In this document: piece by piece, positions 33,802 through 42,838 of the stretch
Layout of the letters: every line of letters begins with the position of its first letter
Position numbering within the stretch: position 1 is the first letter of the stretch
Assembly: GCF_030848565.1 (NCBI RefSeq)
Contig: NZ_JAVDDV010000005.1
Location: forward strand, 186,001-250,000
DNA length: 64,000 nucleotides
Reading direction: 5' to 3'
Source of the DNA: Natronolimnohabitans sp. A-GB9
GTDB lineage: Archaea; Halobacteriota; Halobacteria; Halobacteriales; Natrialbaceae
Program-made: the position numbers and the translations under genes
Notes under the pieces: generated by a model
Databases searched by the model: none
What the model saw: only the letters and a program-made list of their open reading frames with translations
What the model was told of the DNA's origin: nothing

Positions 33802-34950
33802 ATGGCTGACGATCTCAAGAAAGGACTGGAGGGAGTCCTTGTCGCAGAGTCCGGACTCAGCTCGATCGACGGTGACGAAGGCCGACTGATCTATCGGGGC
33901 TATTCGATCGAGGATCTCGCTCGTGGCGCGAGCTACGAGGAGGTCCTCTATCTCCTCTGGCACGGCGAGCTTCCGACCGCCGACGAACTCGAGGAGTTTA
34001 CCGCGGCGATCGACGAGGAACGCGAGATCTCCGACGACGTCCTCGCGACGATGGAGCGACTCGCCGACGCCGACGAGCAGCCGATGGCCGCACTCCGGAC
34101 TGCGGTCTCGATGTTCTCGGCGACTGAACCCGAGACCGACGCCGATCCCGAGGATCTCGAGGCGACCCTGCGCAAAGGACGGCGCATTACCGCCAAGATC
34201 CCGACCGCGCTTGCGGCGTTCGAGCGCTATCGACTCGGCGAAGAGCCCCTCGATCCCCACCCCGATCTGGGGCTCGCTGCCAACTTCCTGTACATGCTGA
34301 CCGGCGAGGAACCGAGCGACGTTCACGCCGAGACCTTCGATCAGGCGCTGATCCTCCACGCCGACCACGGGCTAAACGCCTCGACGTTTACGTCGATGGT
34401 GATCGGCTCGACGATGGCAGACATTTACAGCGCCGTCACCGGTGGCGTCAGTGCGCTCTCCGGTCCGCTTCACGGCGGTGCAAACCAGGACGTCATGGAG
34501 GTCCTCTTCGAGATCGACGAGAGCGACCTAGACCATCGTGAGTGGGTCGAACAGGCGACCGAGGAGGGACGGCGTATCCCCGGCTTCGGTCACCGCGTCT
34601 ACAACGTCAAAGACCCACGGGCGAAGATCCTCCAGGAACGCAGCGAGGAACTCGCCGAAGAGGGCGACGACAAGTGGTACAACTACACCACGACCATCGA
34701 ACAGTACCTCTCCGAGGAGAAAGGTCTCTCCGAGAAGGGCATCGCCCCGAACGTCGACTTCTACTCCGGGTCCGTCTACTACCAGCTCGGCATCCCGATC
34801 GATATGTACACCCCGATCTTCGCGATGAGCCGTGTCGGCGGCTGGGTCGGTCACGTCCTCGAGTACCAGGAGGACAACCGTCTGATCCGTCCGCTCTCGC
34901 GATACACCGGTCCCGAAGATCAGGAGTTCGTCCCGCTCGAGGAGCGGTAA
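33802..34950 (+). CDS. citZ: citrate synthase
   Basis: 382 aa. It begins MADDLKKGLEGVLVAESGLS, with the family motifs ADHGLNASTFTSMV (about residues 191-204), GPLHGGANQDVMEVL (about 222-236), GFGHRVYNVKDPRA (about 260-273, catalytic His) and NVDFYSG (catalytic Asp, about 316). It condenses oxaloacetate with acetyl-CoA to start the TCA cycle. Length is typical of archaeal type II citrate synthases. Single gene, with a TATA-like CAATACTTTT about 30 bp before the start. Confidence 0.96.
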   Translation: MADDLKKGLEGVLVAESGLSSIDGDEGRLIYRGYSIEDLARGASYEEVLYLLWHGELPTADELEEFTAAIDEEREISDDVLATMERLADADEQPMAALRTAVSMFSATEPETDADPEDLEATLRKGRRITAKIPTALAAFERYRLGEEPLDPHPDLGLAANFLYMLTGEEPSDVHAETFDQALILHADHGLNASTFTSMVIGSTMADIYSAVTGGVSALSGPLHGGANQDVMEVLFEIDESDLDHREWVEQATEEGRRIPGFGHRVYNVKDPRAKILQERSEELAEEGDDKWYNYTTTIEQYLSEEKGLSEKGIAPNVDFYSGSVYYQLGIPIDMYTPIFAMSRVGGWVGHVLEYQEDNRLIRPLSRYTGPEDQEFVPLEER

Positions 34951-35093
34951 CCGCACTGTTCGAACGGCAGGCACTGGCGATCGACCGAACCGATTTTTCG
35001 CGGCCATCGCGATCCCGGAAGCGACGTGAATTTCCCTCGCTCCTTGTCCCGATAGACGGTACGTGCAAGTGCCACGGCGACGACGTGATCCGT

Positions 35094-35501
35094 ATGCAAC
35101 TGTTCGTCTACGGAACGCTGACTGATCCGGCACAGATCGAAGCGATCGTAGACGCTGGGCCCGGTACGTTCGAGTTCGTCGGTCCGACCACGCTCGAGGG
35201 GTTCAGACGTGTCGACGGTCGATATCCGACGCTCGTCCCCGGCGGCAGCGTCGAGGGGCGACTGCTTGCGGTCGACAAACGGGCGCTCGAGCGACTCGAT
35301 CGATACGAGGGTGTCGATCAGGGGTTGTACGTCCGGATCGCTGTCCCGAAAGCCGACGGTGGACAGGGCTGGGTGTACGTCGGCCACCCGGATCGACTCG
35401 GTGCCGACGCCGACGCGGCCTGGCCCGACGAGCGATCGTTCCGCGAGGCGGTCGAGACCGCGGCCGCGCGCCGCGATGCCGTACTCCGAGTACACGAATG
35501 A
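35094..35501 (+). CDS. gamma-glutamylcyclotransferase-like protein
   Basis: 135 aa, AIG2/GGCT fold: MQLFVYGTLTDP (YGTL signature, residues 5-9), then FRRVDGRYPTLVPGGSVEGR (about 37-56, with the conserved YPxLVP and G-x-L strand), and RLDRYEGVDQGLYVRI (about 67-82, catalytic-region Glu). Such enzymes release 5-oxoproline from gamma-glutamyl groups or degrade related adducts. The ATG at 35094 is the family start; the longer upstream frame runs through the citrate synthase 3' region and is not used. Confidence 0.85.
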   Translation: MQLFVYGTLTDPAQIEAIVDAGPGTFEFVGPTTLEGFRRVDGRYPTLVPGGSVEGRLLAVDKRALERLDRYEGVDQGLYVRIAVPKADGGQGWVYVGHPDRLGADADAAWPDERSFREAVETAAARRDAVLRVHE

Positions 35502-35607
35502 CGACTGTCTGCCGACCGTCAGACACGGCCGACATCGCCGCTCTGTCTTGCGGTTTCACTTTCACCCCGGAGCCATGAGCTTTATATGGTCCGCGTCCCC
35601 TTCTACA

Positions 35608-35730
35608 CTCGCACGTCACACGCCGTGCATTCCCTGTATTCCCTGTCGTGTTGCCAACCAGGCAGCACAGTTCTGTCGGGGTGTCGCTACGCTGGATCGA
35701 CTGGCCGACCGGTCCCCGACAGTCTTTCAA
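35608..35730 (+). ncRNA. candidate structured small RNA or ilvA leader
   Basis: About 25 bp after a TTTATATGG box (35581-35589) come three successive inverted repeats: GCACG/CGTGC (35611-35628), GTGTTGCC/GGCAGCAC with an AACCA loop (35648-35668), and a 9-bp perfect stem CTGTCGGGG/CCCCGACAG (35673-35722) with an inner 6-bp stem, followed by TCTTTC. It could be a ~115-nt RNA with a terminator-like end, or a regulatory 5' leader of ilvA. A second TATA-like TTTCAATAC 24 bp before the ilvA ATG favours the separate-RNA reading. Unproven. Confidence 0.35.
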
Positions 35731-35752
35731 TACCCACCCCGTAGTCGACCGT

Positions 35753-36964
35753 ATGCTCGACCTCGATGACGTTCTCGAAGCCCGTAAACGGGTTCGAGAG
35801 ACGTCCAGGCACACTCCGCTGGAGAGTTCGCACACCTATTCGGCGATGACTGGCGCCGACGTGCGTCTGAAACTGGAGAACTTCCAGCGGACGGGCGCGT
35901 TCAAGATCCGCGGTGCGACAAACCGGATTGCGACCCTCTCCGAGGAACAGAAAGCGGCCGGTGTCGTCACCGCGAGCGCAGGCAACCACGCACAGGGTGT
36001 CGCGCTCGCGGCGACACGATCGGGCGTCGACGCGAAGATCGTCATGCCCGAACACGCCCCGATATCGAAGGTCAAAGCGACCAAAAACTACGGCGCGGAG
36101 GTCGTCCTCTCCGGTCGGGACTACGACGCGGCCGCAGAGCGCGCCCACGAGATCGAACGCGAGGAAGGACGGACCTACGTCCACGCCTTCGACGACGAGT
36201 ACGTGATGGCCGGCCAGGGCACCATTGGCCTCGAGATTCTCGACGACTGCCCCGAAGTCGAGACCGTCGTCGTCCCCATCGGTGGCGGCGGTCTCATCAG
36301 CGGTATCGCCACCGCGATCAAAGAACAGAAACCCGACACGCGCGTGATCGGCGTCCAGGCCGAGGGCGCCTCGAGCGCCGCCCCGTCCCTCGAGAAAGGC
36401 GAACGCGTCGCCTTGGAGGAGGTCGACACCATCGCCGACGGCATCGCGACCCGCAGCGTCGGCGAGGAGACGTTCCCCTACATCCAGGAGTACGTCGACG
36501 AGATCGTCACCGTCTCGGACCCCGAGATCGCCGTCGCCCTGGTCTATCTCCTCGAGCGCTCGAAGACGCTCGTAGAGGGTGCAGGTGCGGTTCCGCTCGC
36601 GGCGGTCCTCTTCGAGGCGTTCGACTACGGCGACGACGAGACCATCGTCACCGCCCTCTGTGGGGGCAACATCGACCTCAACACCCTGACGAACGTCATC
36701 GTCCGCGGCCTCGTCGAGACCGGCCGCTATCTGAAGATCCGAACCGTCCTCAAGGACCGTCCCGGCGCCCTCGAGGACTTGCTCGAGATCTTTACGGCCC
36801 ACCGGGCGAACATCTACGCCATCCACCACGATCGGACGTCCCGCGAGGTCGAGATGAGCGACACGGAAGTCGAGATCGAACTCGAGATGCGCGGCCCCGA
36901 CCACGTCGACGCCTTCCTCTCGGATATGCGGGAGGCGGGTTACGAGGTCGACGTGCTCGCCTGA
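35753..36964 (+). CDS. ilvA: threonine ammonia-lyase (threonine deaminase)
   Basis: 403 aa. PLP lysine in ENFQRTGAFKIRGA (about residues 43-56), ASAGNHAQG (about 77-85), the phosphate loop GGGGLISG (about 177-184), and a C-terminal ACT domain (RTVLKDRPGALEDLLEIF, about 331-348) for allosteric control. It converts threonine to 2-oxobutanoate for isoleucine synthesis, or works catabolically. The ATG at 35753 is the family start. A possible structured RNA lies just upstream. Confidence 0.94.
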   Translation: MLDLDDVLEARKRVRETSRHTPLESSHTYSAMTGADVRLKLENFQRTGAFKIRGATNRIATLSEEQKAAGVVTASAGNHAQGVALAATRSGVDAKIVMPEHAPISKVKATKNYGAEVVLSGRDYDAAAERAHEIEREEGRTYVHAFDDEYVMAGQGTIGLEILDDCPEVETVVVPIGGGGLISGIATAIKEQKPDTRVIGVQAEGASSAAPSLEKGERVALEEVDTIADGIATRSVGEETFPYIQEYVDEIVTVSDPEIAVALVYLLERSKTLVEGAGAVPLAAVLFEAFDYGDDETIVTALCGGNIDLNTLTNVIVRGLVETGRYLKIRTVLKDRPGALEDLLEIFTAHRANIYAIHHDRTSREVEMSDTEVEIELEMRGPDHVDAFLSDMREAGYEVDVLA

Positions 36965-37018
36965 TTCGTGTTTGGATGTCGGCAGGATCTTTACGGCGCT
37001 TGCCGTACCGATCGGACG

Positions 37019-37462
37019 ATGTTCGAGACGATTCTGCTTCCGACCGACGGCAGCGAGCACGCCGAGGCCGCCGCCGACACCGGCCTCGAGCTCGCGGCCG
37101 TCCACGACGCGGCCGTCCACGTCGTCTGTGTTGCCGACACCGGTCCGCTGGGTGACCTCCGGCTACCGGGCGATGCGGCAAGCGCCGAAGACGCGATGCG
37201 CGAACGCGCCCAGGAACACGTCGACGCGATTCTCGAGCGGGCCGAAGGGACCGGGCTCGACGTCGCCGGAACGGTGTTACAGGGTCCGCCAGAACACGAG
37301 ATCCTCGAGTACGCCGCGGACAACGACGTCGACCTGATCGTGATGGGGACCCGCGGCCGGGGCGGTGTCCACCGCATGGCGATGGGGAGCGTGACTGATC
37401 ACGTCATTCGGTTCGGCGAGATCCCCGTGTTCGTGGCAAACGACGGAAAAGAGTCCGACTAA
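37019..37462 (+). CDS. universal stress protein (single domain)
   Basis: 147 aa. The N-terminus MFETILLPTDGSEHAEAAAD and the C-terminal nucleotide loop LIVMGTRGRGGVHRMAMGSV (about residues 107-126), matching G-x2-G-x9-GS, make this a canonical ATP-binding UspA protein. It starts 55 bp after ilvA and may be cotranscribed. One of five Usp-type genes in the window; this one is closest to the classical form. Confidence 0.93.
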   Translation: MFETILLPTDGSEHAEAAADTGLELAAVHDAAVHVVCVADTGPLGDLRLPGDAASAEDAMRERAQEHVDAILERAEGTGLDVAGTVLQGPPEHEILEYAADNDVDLIVMGTRGRGGVHRMAMGSVTDHVIRFGEIPVFVANDGKESD

Positions 37463-37467
37463 CACCG

Positions 37468-37872
37468 TCAGCTTGCAATCTCGTTGATCGCCTCCGTCCG
37501 GCGACCGAGCGACCAGCCGAGCAACGCGAGGCCGACGTAGATTCCGATCGCGGGTACCACGTACGCCTCGAGGATCATCTCAGGGGTGAAGCCGAACGCG
37601 TCGAGTGCCGCAGCGAGCAGCGCCGAGACGAGAAAGAGCGCGATACCGATGTCGGCGGTCCGCATACTGGGCAGGTCGGTAGGCTCGGAGACGATACGTC
37701 CGACTGCGTAGAAGACGATCGTATACGTAACCCAGCCGGCGAGCAGCGCCAGTCCGGTCATGAAGACGTCACCGGGGAAGTACTCCGGAACGAACGAGAC
37801 GTGGATTATCACCGTAACGAGCAGTGCGCTCCCGAGGAGCACGAACAGCAACGGACGCCGCGTGTCACTCAT
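37468..37872 (-). CDS. four-helix integral membrane protein
   Basis: 134 aa with four hydrophobic helices: RPLLFVLLGSALLVTVII (about residues 6-23), MTGLALLAGWVTYTIVFYAV, ADIGIALFLVSALLAAAL and YVVPAIGIYVGLALLGWSLG, with short loops. An AT-rich TATTATATT box about 25 bp upstream of the ATG suggests a leaderless transcript. No family is recognised and no operon partner. Convergent with the Usp gene (5-bp gap). Confidence 0.65.
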   Translation of the reverse strand: MSDTRRPLLFVLLGSALLVTVIIHVSFVPEYFPGDVFMTGLALLAGWVTYTIVFYAVGRIVSEPTDLPSMRTADIGIALFLVSALLAAALDAFGFTPEMILEAYVVPAIGIYVGLALLGWSLGRRTEAINEIAS

Positions 37873-37914
37873 TAGTTTTCCTGCGCGTCTCGATACTCAT
37901 TATATTACTGTTAC

Positions 37915-37931
37915 GTCCCGCCTGCGGGGAC
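37915..37931 (-). terminator. hairpin after coaD
   Basis: GTCCCG/CGGGGAC-type hairpin (GTCCC gcctgc GGGGAC) 6 bp past the coaD stop on the leftward strand. It also lies upstream of the promoter of the membrane-protein gene. No U-tract is obvious, so a terminator role is only plausible. Confidence 0.35.
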
Positions 37932-37936
37932 TGCCA

Positions 37937-38401
37937 CTATTCGAGGAGCCGCCCGTGCTCGTCGATCTCCCCCTTGACGATACGCGTCGAAGAGATGCGC
38001 TCGCCGTCGTCGGCGAGAACGTAGGGCGCGACGATCCCAGAGATCGGTTCGAAGCCCCGCTCGCGGCGCCTGGCGTTGACGTCCTCGAGTTCGGGTGCGG
38101 TCTCGGGTGAGACGACCAGGGCGTCGATCGACGGCTCGTCAGCTGCGATGCCGTACTCGGTCTCGAGTCGCCGTACCTCGACCTCGCGGTTCCACTCGTC
38201 GATCGCGGCGATCTCGTCGGTTACCGCCTGGACGCGGTCGTCGAAGTCGGGAATCGGTCGCGGCTCGGTGCGGGTCTCGACGGCCAGTTCGTCGCTCGTC
38301 AGGGCGACGACGACGTGCTCGCCGAACCGGAGGGCGTGTTCGAACAGGGTTCGGTGCCCGTCGTGGATCGGTCCGAACGTGCCCGCGACTGCGACTCGCA
38401 T
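37937..38401 (-). CDS. coaD: phosphopantetheine adenylyltransferase, archaeal type
   Basis: 154 aa nucleotidyltransferase fold. The (H/T)xGH-type motif appears as GTFGPIHDGHRTLFEHAL (about residues 7-24), and the C-terminal ISSTRIV (about 138-144) is the second nucleotide-binding signature. It adenylates 4'-phosphopantetheine in CoA synthesis. The ATG at 38401 gives the exact family start. Archaeal enzymes of this class are not orthologous to bacterial CoaD but do the same step. Confidence 0.9.
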   Translation of the reverse strand: MRVAVAGTFGPIHDGHRTLFEHALRFGEHVVVALTSDELAVETRTEPRPIPDFDDRVQAVTDEIAAIDEWNREVEVRRLETEYGIAADEPSIDALVVSPETAPELEDVNARRRERGFEPISGIVAPYVLADDGERISSTRIVKGEIDEHGRLLE

Positions 38402-38468
38402 GTGGGGTGCAACGCCGAGACGACGTATAACTGTACTAGCCGGCTCTCGTCGGGTGTGATCCTCGCCC

Positions 38469-39056
38469 TCATTCACCGTCGAGCACCGCTGCAGTCGTCG
38501 CGACGGTCGCGAACTCCCCCTCGAGGTGGGCCAGCGCGGTCCGGTGGACCGTCTCCGCGTCGAAACGCTCGCCGTCGAGTTCCCGTTCGAACGTCGCGGT
38601 CGCGTCGGACACGACGATCGGCTCGAAGCCCAGGTTTTCGGCCATCCGGGTGCTCGTCGAGACGCAGTGGTCGGTGGTGAGGCCGACGACGACGACCGTC
38701 TCGACGTCACGCGCTCGGAGCCACTCCTCGAGATCGGTTCCGATGAACGCGCTGTTGACCGACTTCACCATCGTCGGTTCGTCCTCGAGCGGTTCCGTTT
38801 CGGGCTTGTACGCGAATCCGGGGCGGTCGCCACGCAGCGGGGAGTCGGGCTCGGTCGAGTCGTGACGGACGTGGACCAGCGGTCGCCCGGTCTCGCGCCA
38901 GTGCTCGAGTAAGCGTGCCGCGTTCGCCTCGGCGTCGGGATTGTTCCGTCGTCCCCACCTTTCGTCGTCGAATCCCGTCTGAAGGTCGATCAGGACGAGT
39001 GCAGCCGTCTCTGTGCGGTCGGCGATCGACCGTGCGTCGTGTCTCGCGTCGCTCAT
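38469..39056 (-). CDS. isochorismatase/nicotinamidase-family cysteine hydrolase
   Basis: 195 aa. The catalytic Asp is in [16 protein letters not shown] (about residues 20-35), the Lys in MVKSVNSAF (about 95-103), and the nucleophile Cys in [18 protein letters not shown] (about 120-137), so the D-K-C triad is present. Substrate not determinable: nicotinamide, isochorismate or N-carbamoyl compounds. Its ATG overlaps the TGA of the upstream YqcI/YcgG-type gene (ATGA), forming a two-gene operon. Confidence 0.88.
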   Translation of the reverse strand: MSDARHDARSIADRTETAALVLIDLQTGFDDERWGRRNNPDAEANAARLLEHWRETGRPLVHVRHDSTEPDSPLRGDRPGFAYKPETEPLEDEPTMVKSVNSAFIGTDLEEWLRARDVETVVVVGLTTDHCVSTSTRMAENLGFEPIVVSDATATFERELDGERFDAETVHRTALAHLEGEFATVATTAAVLDGE

Positions 39057-39850
39057 GGCAGCCGTGCCGCCGGCTTTGGATGGGTTCGTGTGACAGTCAT
39101 TGGACACTCCGATGGCGCCTGGGCCTCGTCCTCCCGGAGCATGTACTGGGGCCACTCCCGGTCGCCCTCGACACCCCAGTCGCCGAGGTCGGCGTGGGGA
39201 CAGACACCGTCGTACCCCTCGAGTCGGTCCTGGATGACGTCGCGGGCGCGCTGGCCGGCCTCGGTGTCGGCCGTGACGCCGAGGTTTTCGAACAGCGCGC
39301 GTGGCTGGAACGTGATCTCGAGGCCGATCGGACAGTAGCGGCTCTTGTACTGGTCGTAAAAGGGAGCCCGGCAGGTCGGGAACATCGGCTCACCGCCGAG
39401 ACAGAACTCCCAGTAGGAGTCGTCCGGATCGGTGGGGATGTCCTCGGGCCAAGGTTCGGGATCGTGGAGGTGAAGCGTCTGGAGGATGTGCCACAGCGCG
39501 TCGTGGTACTCGCGCTCGGAGAGCGGTTCCTCGGGCGGTTTGAAGAAGGTAACCAGCGACGCCCGCTCGGCGTACTCTTCGTACACCTCGAGGTACTCGA
39601 GGATGCGATCGCGCAGCGTCAACAGCGCGTCGGCGTCGCTCATCGAGGGGACGGCCGTATACAACGGCTCGCCGCTTTCGACCGACTCGGCGCCGAAGAA
39701 ACACGGGAACGGCGTTCCGTTTCGTTCGCCGAGCAGCCCCTCCTGGAACGTCCGCCAGTGGTCGGCGACCCATGCCGGCGTCTCGCCGGCCTGGACGCGA
39801 CTATCGAGCGTTTCCTGGTCCATCAACGACTGGATGCCCGGCTCGTTCAT
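39053..39850 (-). CDS. YqcI/YcgG-family protein
   Basis: 265 aa. Matches the YqcI/YcgG family by [20 protein letters not shown] (about residues 45-64), the central [15 protein letters not shown] (about 148-162) and the C-terminal [10 protein letters not shown] (about 217-226). Biochemical function is unknown; some bacterial members have been reported as haem- or iron-dependent oxygenases. It overlaps the isochorismatase-family gene by 4 bp, so the pair is likely co-translated and may share a pathway. Confidence 0.82.
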   Translation of the reverse strand: MNEPGIQSLMDQETLDSRVQAGETPAWVADHWRTFQEGLLGERNGTPFPCFFGAESVESGEPLYTAVPSMSDADALLTLRDRILEYLEVYEEYAERASLVTFFKPPEEPLSEREYHDALWHILQTLHLHDPEPWPEDIPTDPDDSYWEFCLGGEPMFPTCRAPFYDQYKSRYCPIGLEITFQPRALFENLGVTADTEAGQRARDVIQDRLEGYDGVCPHADLGDWGVEGDREWPQYMLREDEAQAPSECPMTVTRTHPKPAARLP

Positions 39851-39992
39851 CGGTGGCGCTTAGGACTTCTGGGCAATGTAGGTTTAGGTTCGGCTCTCGA
39901 ACCGCCTGTGTCGATTACGCGATCCGATCGCCGACGGTCAGGACGCCGCCCTCGAGGTATATCGATCGTCTTCGTGCCGTCTCGCCAGGTGA

Positions 39993-40685
39993 TTATCGCC
40001 AACGACGATTTCGTGAGGACGTGATGTCGACCCCGTCGCCGTAGTAACAGATCGGTGACGCCGTCGGCGTCTCGAACCCGTTGGCGGCAAAGAGCGTGTT
40101 CGTCTCGATGTCGACCGCTACCTCCCGCAGCGACCACGGTTCGTGGTCGATGTCGGCGTAGCGAAGCGTTCCGTCTCGAGCGGCCGTATAGTATCGGTAT
40201 CGCTCGGTGAGAAACGCCGCGAGTGAGTCGGGTTCGGGGACGAAGGCGTCGCCGACGGGATCGTACGTGGCCGCGAAACTGGCCGGAGCCGCACCCGGAT
40301 GTCGGCGCTCGCTCGTGAACGCGATGCCGTGATCGGTCAGATGCAGTTCGATGTCGGCGTGGTAGTAGGGGAGCCGGTGAAAGAGGCGGGCACCGACGAC
40401 GCCGAGGACGCCTTCGGCATCGAGGCTGAAGAAGTAGACCCCGGGCTCGCCGTCCCGGCTGACGTACGTCCGGAGGTTGAGTTCGGGGAGCTCGAACCCG
40501 ACGCCGCTTGGAACCCAACGCGGGCGAACGTCGACGTTTACGTACGGCACGACCGACAGCCACGCCCGGTCGTCGTACGTCTCGACGACGAGTCCATCCG
40601 GGAGCCGAGCCGCAACGACCGCTGGATCGACCGGCCAGTTAGCAAAGAGCAGGTGTCGCCACCCCATCGCGATCGGGAGGACCAT
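39993..40685 (-). CDS. DUF2071/YqjF-like protein
   Basis: 230 aa. Conserved features of DUF2071 are seen: MGWRHLLFANWPVDPAVVAA (about residues 7-26), WLSVVPY (about 42-48), FELPELNLRTYV (about 64-75) and GVYFFSLDAE (about 82-91). The family fold resembles acetoacetate decarboxylase-like proteins; function unknown. Starts at the ATG at 40685; an ATG six codons in is an alternative. No clear operon partner. Confidence 0.85.
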   Translation of the reverse strand: MVLPIAMGWRHLLFANWPVDPAVVAARLPDGLVVETYDDRAWLSVVPYVNVDVRPRWVPSGVGFELPELNLRTYVSRDGEPGVYFFSLDAEGVLGVVGARLFHRLPYYHADIELHLTDHGIAFTSERRHPGAAPASFAATYDPVGDAFVPEPDSLAAFLTERYRYYTAARDGTLRYADIDHEPWSLREVAVDIETNTLFAANGFETPTASPICYYGDGVDITSSRNRRWR

Positions 40686-40743
40686 ACCATATCCAGGCGC
40701 TGCGAACCTGAAAAACTGGAGCCAAACGCGGCCCGAAAGTGTG

Positions 40744-41484
40744 TCACACTGTCTCGGGCAGCCAGCCGCCGTCGACCTCGATGTTTTCGCCGCTGACGTA
40801 TTCGGAGTCGGGATCGAGGAAGAAGTACAGCGGCCCGACGAGGTCTTCGAAACTCGCGGGCCGACCGCGGGGGAGTTCGTCGGGGAACTCGTCGGAGTTC
40901 TCGACGACGTACGGGGAGATCGCGTTGACCGTCACGTCCGTATCCTGTGTGTCGGCCGCGAGCATCCGAGTGAACATCAACACACCGGCCTTCGCGACGA
41001 AGTACGGGAAGTTCGTCGGGTTGACCAGTCCCTTCTCGCTCGAGGCGTAGCCGATGTTGACGATCCGGCCGTAGTCACTCGTTCGCATCGCTGGAAGCGC
41101 GCGTTTCGAACAGAGGTACGTCCCGTTGACGTTCGTCTCGAGCACTCGGTTCCAGGTCTCGAACTCGAGGTCGGTCCAGTGACTCGGCGCGAAGTCGCCG
41201 ACGTTGTTCACGAGGACGTCGACGCTCCCGAGTTCCGACTCGATGGCCGCAAAGAGCCCGTCGACGCTCTCGGGATCGGTGACGTCGCCCTGGATCGGCA
41301 TGGCGTCGCTCGCTCCTCGCTCGAGTGCCTCGTCGACGACCTCGCGGGCCGCGTCGGCGCTGGTGTGGTAGTGTACGGCCGTCTTCGCGCCACAGTCGGC
41401 CGTCGCGAGCAGGAGTTCACGACCGACGCCTGCCGCACTTCCCGTGACGAGTACCGTTCGATCCGAGAGGTCCGGTCCGTCCAT
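40744..41484 (-). CDS. short-chain dehydrogenase/reductase
   Basis: 246 aa. The cofactor loop is [18 protein letters not shown] (about residues 10-27), the NNVGD structural motif (about 90-94), and catalytic Y-x3-K in FPYFVAKAG (about 158-166). The usual catalytic Ser region reads [11 protein letters not shown]. The Gly-rich loop plus HYHTS after strand 2 suggests NADP(H). It resembles beta-ketoacyl-ACP reductase-like SDRs; substrate unknown. The frame is open further upstream, but only this ATG gives an SDR N-terminus. Confidence 0.9.
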   Translation of the reverse strand: MDGPDLSDRTVLVTGSAAGVGRELLLATADCGAKTAVHYHTSADAAREVVDEALERGASDAMPIQGDVTDPESVDGLFAAIESELGSVDVLVNNVGDFAPSHWTDLEFETWNRVLETNVNGTYLCSKRALPAMRTSDYGRIVNIGYASSEKGLVNPTNFPYFVAKAGVLMFTRMLAADTQDTDVTVNAISPYVVENSDEFPDELPRGRPASFEDLVGPLYFFLDPDSEYVSGENIEVDGGWLPETV

Positions 41485-41584
41485 GTGCCGTCGGTCGACG
41501 ACGGCGGAGAAAAAACGCCCGGAACGACCGACCTGTCGCCTGCCGGAAGTGGCTTTACGGTACTGCACGGGTTTAGTCGACAGT

Positions 41585-42049
41585 ATGACGCTCGATACCG
41601 TGTTGCTCGCCGTCGGACCCGGGGATGCCGACCGCATCGAAGAGTTAGCCGAGACGGTCGCCGAAGTCGCGCAACCGGCCGACGCCACCGTCGTCCTCGC
41701 ACACGTCTTTACCCGCAGCGAGTACGACGACGTCCTCACGCGCCTCGAGTTCGATCGCGCCGAGGCGGAGATCGAACCCGACGACGTCGCCGCGCGCCAC
41801 TCGACGATCCTCGATCTCCAGGCGGCACTCGAGGAGGAGGACGTCGGGTACGAGATCCGCGGTGCGGTCGGCGAACACGGACCGACGATCGTCGATCTGG
41901 CGGGCAGCGTCGACGCCGATCGTGTCGTCGTCGGCGGCCGACGTCGCTCCCCGACCGGGAAGGCGGTCTTCGGCTCGACGGCCCAGGAGGTCCTGCTGTC
42001 GGCACCCTGTCCAGTAACCTTCGTCCGAAACGACGGGTTCAGTGACTGA
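41585..42049 (+). CDS. universal stress protein, first of a tandem pair
   Basis: 154 aa. It begins [20 protein letters not shown], with the nucleotide loop [19 protein letters not shown] (about residues 115-133) and ending [12 protein letters not shown]. It is a close paralogue of the gene at 42218: same length, same core motifs (GGRRRSP, APCPVT). This tandem subtype differs from the classical Usp at 37019. Its TGA stop opens a TGATACGG R-like end. Confidence 0.88.
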   Translation: MTLDTVLLAVGPGDADRIEELAETVAEVAQPADATVVLAHVFTRSEYDDVLTRLEFDRAEAEIEPDDVAARHSTILDLQAALEEEDVGYEIRGAVGEHGPTIVDLAGSVDADRVVVGGRRRSPTGKAVFGSTAQEVLLSAPCPVTFVRNDGFSD

Positions 42050-42110
42050 TACGGTCTCCTGTCGCACAACCGGGAGCCGTCTCTGGACTGTCTCCGGAAC
42101 TCGGTTTGAG
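42047..42110. repeat. degenerate left half of an R element
   Basis: TGATACGGTCTCCTGTCGCA... matches the R left end, with the TGA forming the stop of the upstream Usp gene. The interior CCGGGAGCC/ GGACTGTCTCCGG is only loosely palindromic, and no CCGTATCA end is found before the next Usp gene. Confidence 0.45.
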
Positions 42111-42217
42111 GATCGCACGACCGCCTCGGCTCCGTAACCCGTGTCGTTGACGGTACGATTTCCACACTGTCGGATCGACGAGAATACTTAAGCGGGTGGC
42201 ACGACCATTGTGTGCGT

Positions 42218-42682
42218 ATGGCGATCGATACGATACTGCTTGCCGTCGGGCCGATGGATACCGTTCGTGCCGAGGAGTTGGCCGAAACAGCTCTCGAGGT
42301 CGCCGAACCGCTCGATGCGACCGTCGTGATCGGACACGCGTTCACCGAAGACGAGTACGAAGAGATCCGTGCTGATCTCGGCTTCGACGAGCGCGTCGAC
42401 GAAGTCGATCCCGACGAGGTCGCTGCCCGTCGCTCCCCGGTTGGAGATCTCGAAAAGCGCTTCTCCGAGGCCGGCGTCGACTACGAGGTCCGCGGCGCAC
42501 TCGGCGACGTCGCCAGCAAGGTCGTCGACATGGCGATCGACGTCGACGCCGACCGCATGGTCGTCGGTGGGCGCCGGCGCTCGCCGGCAGAGAAGGCCGT
42601 GTTGGGCTCGGTCTCCCAGGAGATCATCCTGCAGGCTCCCTGTCCGGTCACCTACTTCCGCGATCTCGACGTGATGGAGTAA
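42218..42682 (+). CDS. universal stress protein, second of a tandem pair
   Basis: 154 aa, paralogue of the gene at 41585. The N-terminus is MAIDTILLAVGPMDTVRAEE, the nucleotide loop [19 protein letters not shown] (about residues 115-133), and the end ILQAPCPVTYFRDL. An AATACTTAA box about 31 bp upstream of the ATG suggests its own promoter, so the pair need not be cotranscribed. The ATG at 42218 is chosen over a GTG two codons earlier because of family fit. Confidence 0.88.
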   Translation: MAIDTILLAVGPMDTVRAEELAETALEVAEPLDATVVIGHAFTEDEYEEIRADLGFDERVDEVDPDEVAARRSPVGDLEKRFSEAGVDYEVRGALGDVASKVVDMAIDVDADRMVVGGRRRSPAEKAVLGSVSQEIILQAPCPVTYFRDLDVME

Positions 42683-42737
42683 CGACTCGATCGGGTGTTT
42701 CGTTTTGGTGGTGTCGACTCCATCCCAGCGTCTGCGT

Positions 42738-42838
42738 TATAGTAGCCACTGCCCGCCACTGCATACCCGATCGCACGACGGGGGCGCGGGATGCGTCCTG
42801 AAATCGGGAAGTCACTGACTGCTTTCGATAGTATCAGT
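42738..42838. repeat. degenerate T element followed by an S-element end
   Basis: TATAGTAGCCACTGC at 42739-42753 matches a T end, followed by CATACCCGATCGCACGACGGG like the T core. Then ACTGACTGCTttcgatAGTATCAG (about 42814-42837) matches the right end of the S elements. This last part lies inside the 3' end of the leftward gene at 42812 and encodes its last few residues. Confidence 0.5.

Noticed and set aside
35687-37120. 477-codon leftward frame opposite ilvA
   Set aside because: Antisense to a gene with conserved PLP and ACT motifs; no family features.
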